Part shown: positions 38,505 through 43,018 of the stretch, in pieces
Numbering within the stretch: position 1 is the first letter of the stretch
How the letters are laid out: every line of letters begins with the position of its first letter
Translations under genes and position numbers: made by a program
DNA from: Sphingopyxis sp. UBA6723
GTDB lineage: Bacteria; Pseudomonadota; Alphaproteobacteria; Sphingomonadales; Sphingomonadaceae
DNA: 43,018 nt
Direction: 5' to 3'
Assembly (NCBI RefSeq): GCF_002454115.1
Contig: NZ_DKIH01000011.1
Coordinates: 395,207-438,224 of the forward strand
Notes under the pieces: generated by a model
Databases searched by the model: none
Told to the model about the DNA's origin: nothing
Seen by the model: only the letters and a program-made list of their open reading frames with translations

Positions 38505-39725
38505 TCACCCCCCGTGGCTACGAATCCACCCTTCGACCACCGGCGCAATATCCTCGCGCCATTTGCGGCCGTTGAAGATGCCGTAATGGCCAACGGTCTT
38601 GGCCATCAGATATTTCTTCTTCTCGGCGGGTAGCGATTTGGTCAGCGTCAGTGCCGCCTTGGTCTGGCCGATCCCCGAAATATCGTCGCGCTCGCCCTCG
38701 ATCGCCAGCAGCGCGATATCCTCGATCGCGTTCAGATCGACAGGCTTGCCGCGATGCAGCATCTCGCCTTTGGGCAGGGCGTGGCGCTGAAACACGACGT
38801 CGACCGTCTGCAAATAAAATTCGGCGGTCATGTCGCACACCGAACGATATTCGTCGTAAAATTCCTTGGTCTTGTCGGCCTCTTCGCCGTCGCCGTCGAC
38901 CAGATGCTTGAACATCGCCCAATGGCTCATCATGTGATTGCCCAGGTTCATCGACATGAAGCCCGCAAGCTGCAAAAAGCCCGGATAAACGCGGCGCCCG
39001 GCGCCCGGATACCAAGCCGGCACGGTCACGATGACATTTTCCTGAAACCACGCATGCGGGCGCGTCATCGCATGCTGGTTGACCGCGGTCGGCGCCTTGC
39101 GCGTGTCGATCGGGCCGCCCATCATCGTCAGCGTTTTCGGGCGGCACTTGTTTTTGTCCGCGGCCATGATCGCCGCGGCCGCGAGCGCCGGGACCGACGG
39201 CTGGCACACCGCCAGCATATGCGCGCCGGGACCGATATGCTCCATCCAGCCGATCAGATAATCGATATAGTCGTCGAGGTCGAACTTGCCCGCCTCCAGC
39301 GGCACGTTGCGCGCGTCGCGCCAGTCGGTGATCCACACGTCATGCCCGGGCAGCATCCGCTCGACCGTACCGCGCAGCAAGGTCGCATAATGGCCCGACA
39401 TCGGCGCGACGATCAGCAGCTTGGGCGCGTCTTTCGTCCCCTTGTGCTTGAAATGCTTGAGCTGGCCGAACGGCTTGCGCTCCTCGATCGCCTCGGTCAC
39501 CCGCACAATCTCGCCATCGACGACGGTCTCGTACAGTTCGAACCCCGGCTTGCCGCGCGGCGCCGCGGCGTGCGCGAACACCTCCAGCGCCGACGCGAAT
39601 TGCGGACTACCGCCGAAATAGCCGAGCGGGTTCGCCGGATGCTGCATGACCTGCGCCCCCGCGGTCGCCAGCGCGCTCGCGCCCGCCAGCCAGCTCTTTT
39701 GCATTTCAAAGGCGTGATACAGCAT
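38505..39725 (-). CDS. phaZ: Intracellular polyhydroxybutyrate depolymerase
   Basis: The 406-residue protein (ATG 39725, MLYHAFEMQKSWL, AAGGAA upstream) matches the intracellular PhaZ family, which uses a cysteine nucleophile. That residue is in AVCQPSVPA at Cys174, the position of Cys183 in the Ralstonia enzyme. Other marks are WITDWRDARNVPL, MTMMGGPIDTR, and the C-terminal TVGHYGIFNGRKWRE with the catalytic His. There is no signal peptide, which fits action on native PHB granules in the cytoplasm. No phaC or phasin gene is nearby. Together with WS/DGAT it indicates two carbon-storage polymers or lipids in this organism. Confidence 0.95.
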   Translation of the reverse strand: MLYHAFEMQKSWLAGASALATAGAQVMQHPANPLGYFGGSPQFASALEVFAHAAAPRGKPGFELYETVVDGEIVRVTEAIEERKPFGQLKHFKHKGTKDAPKLLIVAPMSGHYATLLRGTVERMLPGHDVWITDWRDARNVPLEAGKFDLDDYIDYLIGWMEHIGPGAHMLAVCQPSVPALAAAAIMAADKNKCRPKTLTMMGGPIDTRKAPTAVNQHAMTRPHAWFQENVIVTVPAWYPGAGRRVYPGFLQLAGFMSMNLGNHMMSHWAMFKHLVDGDGEEADKTKEFYDEYRSVCDMTAEFYLQTVDVVFQRHALPKGEMLHRGKPVDLNAIEDIALLAIEGERDDISGIGQTKAALTLTKSLPAEKKKYLMAKTVGHYGIFNGRKWREDIAPVVEGWIRSHGG

Positions 39726-39948
39726 ATTCGATCGGTTCCTTGGCAAGCCCCGACGCTCTTTGGGCGTCTGTTCGTTGGCGCCAGTCTAGGGCTTCGATTT
39801 CATTGTGCAATGCATCAAAATCGCTGGGCCTGTGCAATTTCGGTCCTCAACCGCCCCTCCGCTATGCAGCTCGGCTTCAAAGCACATGAAGCAAGGCGGT
39901 CATTCTGCGTCGTTGAGCGCGGACGCCGCCACTGCTAGGGCCGCTGCA
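39726..39948. other. Divergent intergenic region, phaZ and ABC transporter
   Basis: The region carries promoters for two divergent genes. In-frame ATGs at 39805 and 39886 upstream of the transporter would add poorly structured residues and are judged unlikely, so most of this stretch is probably non-coding. No clear promoter boxes or repeats are visible. Confidence 0.45.
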
Positions 39949-41748
39949 ATGGCCAGCACCCCCGACCTTTCCCTAGCGAAAGCCCCCGCCGAACCCCGCC
40001 GCAAGCTCGGCAGCCTGCGGATGATCTGGCACTATGCCAGCGCGTATCCGCTGCAACTGGTCATCGCGTCGGTCGCGCTGGGCGTCGCCGCGCTCGCGAC
40101 CTTGGCCATCCCCTGGCAGTTCAAGGAAATGATCGACAGCGGCTTCGTCGCCGGCGGAGGCGACGTCGCCCCGCATTTCCGTCTGTTTTATGGCATCGTG
40201 TTGACTCTGGCGCTCGCCACCGCGCTGCGCTTCTATTTCGTCAGCTGGCTGGGTGAGCGCACCGTCGCCGACATCCGCCAGGCAGTGCAGCGCAACCTGC
40301 TCCGCCTCGCCCCCGGCTTTTTTGAGGAAAACCGTCCGTCCGAAATCGCCTCGCGGATGACGTCGGACACCACGATCATCGAACAGGTGGTCGGCACCAC
40401 CGTGTCGGTGGCGCTCCGCAACCTGGTGATGGGCATCGGCGGCATCGCCTATCTCTTCACCCTGTCGCCCAAGCTGACCGGCGGGATATTGCTCGGCATT
40501 CCGGTGATCATCATGCCGATCGTGCTGCTCGGCCGCCGCCTCCAGAACGTCGCGCGGTCGAGCCAGGACCGTGTCGCCGACATCGGCGCCACCACCTCCG
40601 AACAATTGGGCGCGATGAAAATCGTCCAGGCGTTCGGGCAGGAAGAGCGTGAGGCGGCGCGCTTTTCGGGCGCGGTCGAGGCGACCTTTGCCACCGCCAA
40701 GCGCCGCATTCGCCTGCGCGCGATCATGACCGCGATCGTCATCGGCCTGCTGTTCGGCGCGATCACCACCCTGCTGTGGTACGGCGCCGAGGGCGTTGCG
40801 GCGGGGACGATCACCGGCGGCACCATCGCTGCCTTTGTCCTCACCGGCGGGCTGGTCGCGGGGGCGTTCGGCGCGCTAACCGAAGTCTATGGCGACCTGC
40901 TGCGCGCTGCGGGCGCCGCCGAGCGCCTGTCCGAACTGCTCAATGCCGAACCCAGCATCGCACCGCCCGCGCAACCCCGCGCCTTCCCCGAGCCCTCGCG
41001 CGGCACGCTCGAATTTGCCAACGTCGAATTCCACTATCCGACCCGCCCCGACGCCCCCGCGCTGCACGATTTCAGCCTCGCGATCCAGCCGCGCGAAACC
41101 GTCGCCATTGTTGGCCCCTCGGGCGCCGGAAAATCGACGCTGTTCCAGCTCGCCGAACGGTTCTACGATCCGCAGGCGGGACAGGTCCTGCTTGACGGCG
41201 TTCCGCTGACCGATGCTGACCCCGCCGATATTCGCGCCCGCATCGCCATGGTGCCGCAAGAAACGGTGATCTTCGCCGCCTCGGCGCGCGACAATCTGCG
41301 CTACGGCAATTGGGATGCCACCGACGACCAGTTGTGGGATGCCGCGCGCGCCGCCAATGCCGAGGAATTTCTCCGCAAGCTGCCGCAAGGCCTCGACACC
41401 TTCATGGGCGAAGGCGGCGCCCGCCTGTCGGGTGGCCAGCGCCAGCGCGTCGCGATCGCCCGCGCGCTGCTCCGCCGCGCGCCGCTGTTGCTCCTCGACG
41501 AGGCGACCTCGGCGCTTGATGCCGAATCCGAAAAGCTGGTGCAGGACGCGCTCGAAACCTTGATGCACGACCGCACCACAATCGTGATTGCACACCGTCT
41601 TGCCACCGTCCGCGCCGCCGACCGCATCATCGTCATGGACGACGGCCGCATCGTCGAGGAGGGCAAGCACGACACGCTGGTCGCCGCCGATGGCCTTTAC
41701 GCCCGCCTTGCGCGGCTACAATTCCAAGACAATCTCGCCCCGGCCTGA
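39949..41748 (+). CDS. ABC transporter half-molecule (MsbA/BmrA-like exporter)
   Basis: The 599-residue protein fuses a six-helix transmembrane domain (about residues 20-310) to an ATPase domain. ATPase motifs are Walker A GPSGAGKST, Q-loop VPQETVIF, signature LSGGQRQR, Walker B LLLLDEATSALD and H-loop IAHRLAT. It should work as a homodimeric exporter. The substrate (lipid, drug or peptide) is not evident. ATG 39949 (MASTPDLSLAK, with AGGG upstream) gives the usual length; ATG 39886 and 39805 are alternatives. A DUF1993 gene begins 29 bp downstream on the same strand. Confidence 0.93.
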   Translation: MASTPDLSLAKAPAEPRRKLGSLRMIWHYASAYPLQLVIASVALGVAALATLAIPWQFKEMIDSGFVAGGGDVAPHFRLFYGIVLTLALATALRFYFVSWLGERTVADIRQAVQRNLLRLAPGFFEENRPSEIASRMTSDTTIIEQVVGTTVSVALRNLVMGIGGIAYLFTLSPKLTGGILLGIPVIIMPIVLLGRRLQNVARSSQDRVADIGATTSEQLGAMKIVQAFGQEEREAARFSGAVEATFATAKRRIRLRAIMTAIVIGLLFGAITTLLWYGAEGVAAGTITGGTIAAFVLTGGLVAGAFGALTEVYGDLLRAAGAAERLSELLNAEPSIAPPAQPRAFPEPSRGTLEFANVEFHYPTRPDAPALHDFSLAIQPRETVAIVGPSGAGKSTLFQLAERFYDPQAGQVLLDGVPLTDADPADIRARIAMVPQETVIFAASARDNLRYGNWDATDDQLWDAARAANAEEFLRKLPQGLDTFMGEGGARLSGGQRQRVAIARALLRRAPLLLLDEATSALDAESEKLVQDALETLMHDRTTIVIAHRLATVRAADRIIVMDDGRIVEEGKHDTLVAADGLYARLARLQFQDNLAPA

Positions 41749-41777
41749 CCGGCCTCTACCCTGCCAAGGATGCGACC

Positions 41778-42314
41778 ATGCTCTATGATATGACCGTTCC
41801 TGCTTACAAAAACGGCCTGCGCGCGCTGTCGGCGCAATTGGACAAGGCGCTGGCCTGGGGCGCCGAAAACGGGGTTGGCGAATTACAGCTCGTCGTCGCA
41901 CGCCTTGCGCCCGATATGTTCCCGCTCGCCGCCCAAATACGTTTCAGCTGCTTGCAAGCGATCCAGCCGCTCGTTCGCCTTGGCGCGACCGGCGCGCCGA
42001 CGCTGACCGAGGATGCGGCCGATTTTGCGGGCCTTCAGGCGCAGATCGCATCGACCCTGACGTGGCTCGACATCATCGATGCCGCCACGCTCGATACCGA
42101 CCCGGATCGCCCTGTCGGTTTCGATCTGCCCAACGGCATGGCCTTCGACATGACCGCGCTCACCTATGTTCGCGACTGGGCGCAGCCACAATTTTATTTC
42201 CACGCCGTCGCCGCCTATTCGATCCTCCGCCATATGGGCGTGCCGCTCGGGAAGACTGATTATGTCGGCTATATGATGGCTTACCTGCGCCCCGGTACCG
42301 CACCCACCGCCTGA
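41778..42314 (+). CDS. DUF1993 protein
   Basis: The 178-residue protein matches DUF1993: MLYDMTVPAYKNGLRALSA at the start, AAQIRFSCLQA and FYFHAVAAYSILRHMGVPLGK near the end. These proteins are predicted to be helical and DinB-like, with unknown function, and this one has no signal peptide. It lies 29 bp after the ABC transporter and is probably co-transcribed with it. Its stop codon is inside an 11-pair hairpin (42303-42332). Confidence 0.9.
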   Translation: MLYDMTVPAYKNGLRALSAQLDKALAWGAENGVGELQLVVARLAPDMFPLAAQIRFSCLQAIQPLVRLGATGAPTLTEDAADFAGLQAQIASTLTWLDIIDAATLDTDPDRPVGFDLPNGMAFDMTALTYVRDWAQPQFYFHAVAAYSILRHMGVPLGKTDYVGYMMAYLRPGTAPTA

Positions 42315-42332
42315 TCAGGCGCAGGCGGTGGG
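42303..42332 (+). terminator. Strong hairpin at the DUF1993 3' end
   Basis: CCCACCGCCTG and CAGGCGGTGGG form a perfect 11-pair GC-rich stem with an eight-base loop. It includes the DUF1993 stop TGA at 42312-42314. No T-run follows, so it is a weak or Rho-assisted terminator, or an RNA-stability element, rather than a classical intrinsic terminator. Confidence 0.45.
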
Positions 42333-42632
42333 CGCGGTGCCGATCCGCGCCGCCTATTGGGGCATCGTGGGACCAGCCCGTTTCGATCCGTCGTCACACG
42401 GATCGGGCCGATCGCTCGGTCCATTCCCCGCCATTACGATTTCGTCAGACCGTGGCCTGTCTCTGCGGCGGCGCGGGTGCGCCACAGACGCCGCTTGGCT
42501 GCCGACAGGTGGCGGAAATTTCTGCCGCAATGCGCCATCCCGGCATCTGGCCCGCGCCAAAAGAAAGGGCGGCACCTTTCGGTACCGCCCTCGCTTGTTT
42601 CTTCCAGTCCCGGTCGGGAATGGAAACCGGTA
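42315..42632. other. Convergent intergenic region (318 bp) without a gene
   Basis: Between the DUF1993 stop and the OmpA stop I see no convincing coding frame. The region contains the DUF1993 hairpin at its left edge, the small palindrome GATCGGGCCGATC at 42402-42414, and the OmpA terminator near 42566. Nothing else is recognised. Confidence 0.6.
42557..42591 (-). terminator. Rho-independent terminator of the OmpA-family gene
   Basis: Read on the minus strand, GGGCGGTACC-GAAA-GGTGCCGCCC is followed by TTTCTTTT. The stem has ten pairs including one wobble, with a GNRA-type GAAA loop. It lies 42 bp after the OmpA stop. It is the clearest intrinsic terminator in the window. Confidence 0.85.
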
Positions 42633-43018
42633 TTACATGCCCGAGTTCGGACCGTAAGTGATTTCCACGCGACGGTTCTGGTCGTTGCGAACGCCATCGG
42701 CGGTGGCAACGGCCGGACGGCTTTCGCCGAAGCCCTGCGCGCTGATCGAGCCATCCGAGATACCGCGAGCGGTCAGATAGCTGCGAACCGCGGTATTGCG
42801 GCGTTCCGACAGACCGACGTTGTACGTGGCCGAACCCGAACGGTCAGCGTGACCGGCGAGCATGACCTGCGTACCCGTGCAACCACGGTTGTAAGCGCTG
42901 ATCGCGTTGTCGAGCGTCGAAGCCGCTTCCGGCGTGATGTTCGACTGATCCCAGTCGAAGTATACGATGTACGGCCCAGGCTCACACTGCACAACCGGCG
43001 GCGGCGGCGGGGGCGGGG
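42633..43018 (-). CDS. OmpA-family outer-membrane protein, C-terminal part (5' end outside window)
   Basis: The frame is open to the window edge, so only the last 128 or so residues are seen. They begin with a run of at least eight prolines, a typical linker between an outer-membrane beta-barrel and the peptidoglycan-binding OmpA domain. The domain has YIVYFDWDQSNITPEAA, MLAGHADRSGSATYNVGLSERR with the diaminopimelate-contacting Asp and Arg, and NDQNRRVEITY at the end. Two cysteines (QCEPG and NRGCTG) probably form a disulfide. It should tether the outer membrane to murein. A strong terminator follows the stop. Confidence 0.93.
   Translation of the reverse strand, partial: PPPPPPPVVQCEPGPYIVYFDWDQSNITPEAASTLDNAISAYNRGCTGTQVMLAGHADRSGSATYNVGLSERRNTAVRSYLTARGISDGSISAQGFGESRPAVATADGVRNDQNRRVEITYGPNSGM

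Noticed and set aside
38754..39938. Plus-strand open frame of 394 codons opposite phaZ
   Set aside because: PhaZ on the minus strand has the Cys nucleophile and His motifs. The plus frame has no support.
42315..42632. A hidden small gene or non-coding RNA before the OmpA terminator
   Set aside because: Open frames there have no ribosome-binding site or recognisable product, and apart from the two flanking hairpins no RNA structure stands out.

Overview
The window reads as chromosomal core sequence of a high-GC alphaproteobacterium, most likely a sphingomonad (Sphingopyxis or a close relative). This rests on the DUF3576-leuS-lptE-holA order, Entner-Doudoroff genes, an intracellular PHB depolymerase, and the intergenic palindromes. 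It is an inference, since no 16S rRNA or other marker is present. I see no tRNA, rRNA, CRISPR array, transposase or phage gene. The window starts inside holA and ends inside an OmpA-family gene.

Layout. 1-4356 (minus): DUF3576 lipoprotein, leuS, lptE, holA. 4637-5350 (plus): a small exported protein with an outer-membrane-like C-terminus. 5441-7594: a degenerate ThiE/TenI-like protein, the PLP protein YggS, and a siroheme-synthase-like protein with a truncated methyltransferase remnant. 7754-11280: argH, a small lipoprotein and lysA, divergent from a lipid-anchored TlpA thioredoxin. 11466-26689 (minus): a small exported protein, then ten co-oriented genes. In transcription order these are zwf, edd, eda, HAD-PlsC fusion, PlsB-like, WS/DGAT, DUF3336-patatin lipase, monoacylglycerol-lipase-like, a membrane-anchored alpha/beta hydrolase and gpsA. 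glpD diverges from zwf at 26813. 28469-32970: molybdenum enzyme genes (YiiM-type MOSC, fdhD, mobA, FdhF/YdeP-type oxidoreductase), the last apparently co-transcribed with a two-component system (33004-34982). 35126-38267: exported DJ-1/PfpI protein, PPOx-like stress protein, dipeptide epimerase, DUF1232 membrane protein. 38505-43018: PHB depolymerase, ABC half-transporter, DUF1993 protein, OmpA-family protein.

How the genes fit together. The most coherent system is a glycerolipid and neutral-lipid module at 11.9-28.3 kb. GpsA makes glycerol-3-phosphate. The PlsB-like and HAD-PlsC proteins would acylate it to phosphatidate, with the HAD domain a possible (unproven) phosphatase. WS/DGAT would make triacylglycerol or wax ester. 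The DUF3336-patatin and monoacylglycerol-lipase-like proteins would degrade it. GlpD re-oxidises glycerol-3-phosphate, and Zwf/Edd/Eda supply NADPH and pyruvate. The set recalls a mycobacterial plsB2/plsC/WS-DGAT/lipase cluster, here joined to lipases and central carbon genes.

The second striking pattern is at least eight families of intergenic palindromes of about 70-170 bp. Many arms form their own hairpins, and several show compensatory base-pair changes between copies. Seven of the nine junctions in the ten-gene convoy carry such an element.
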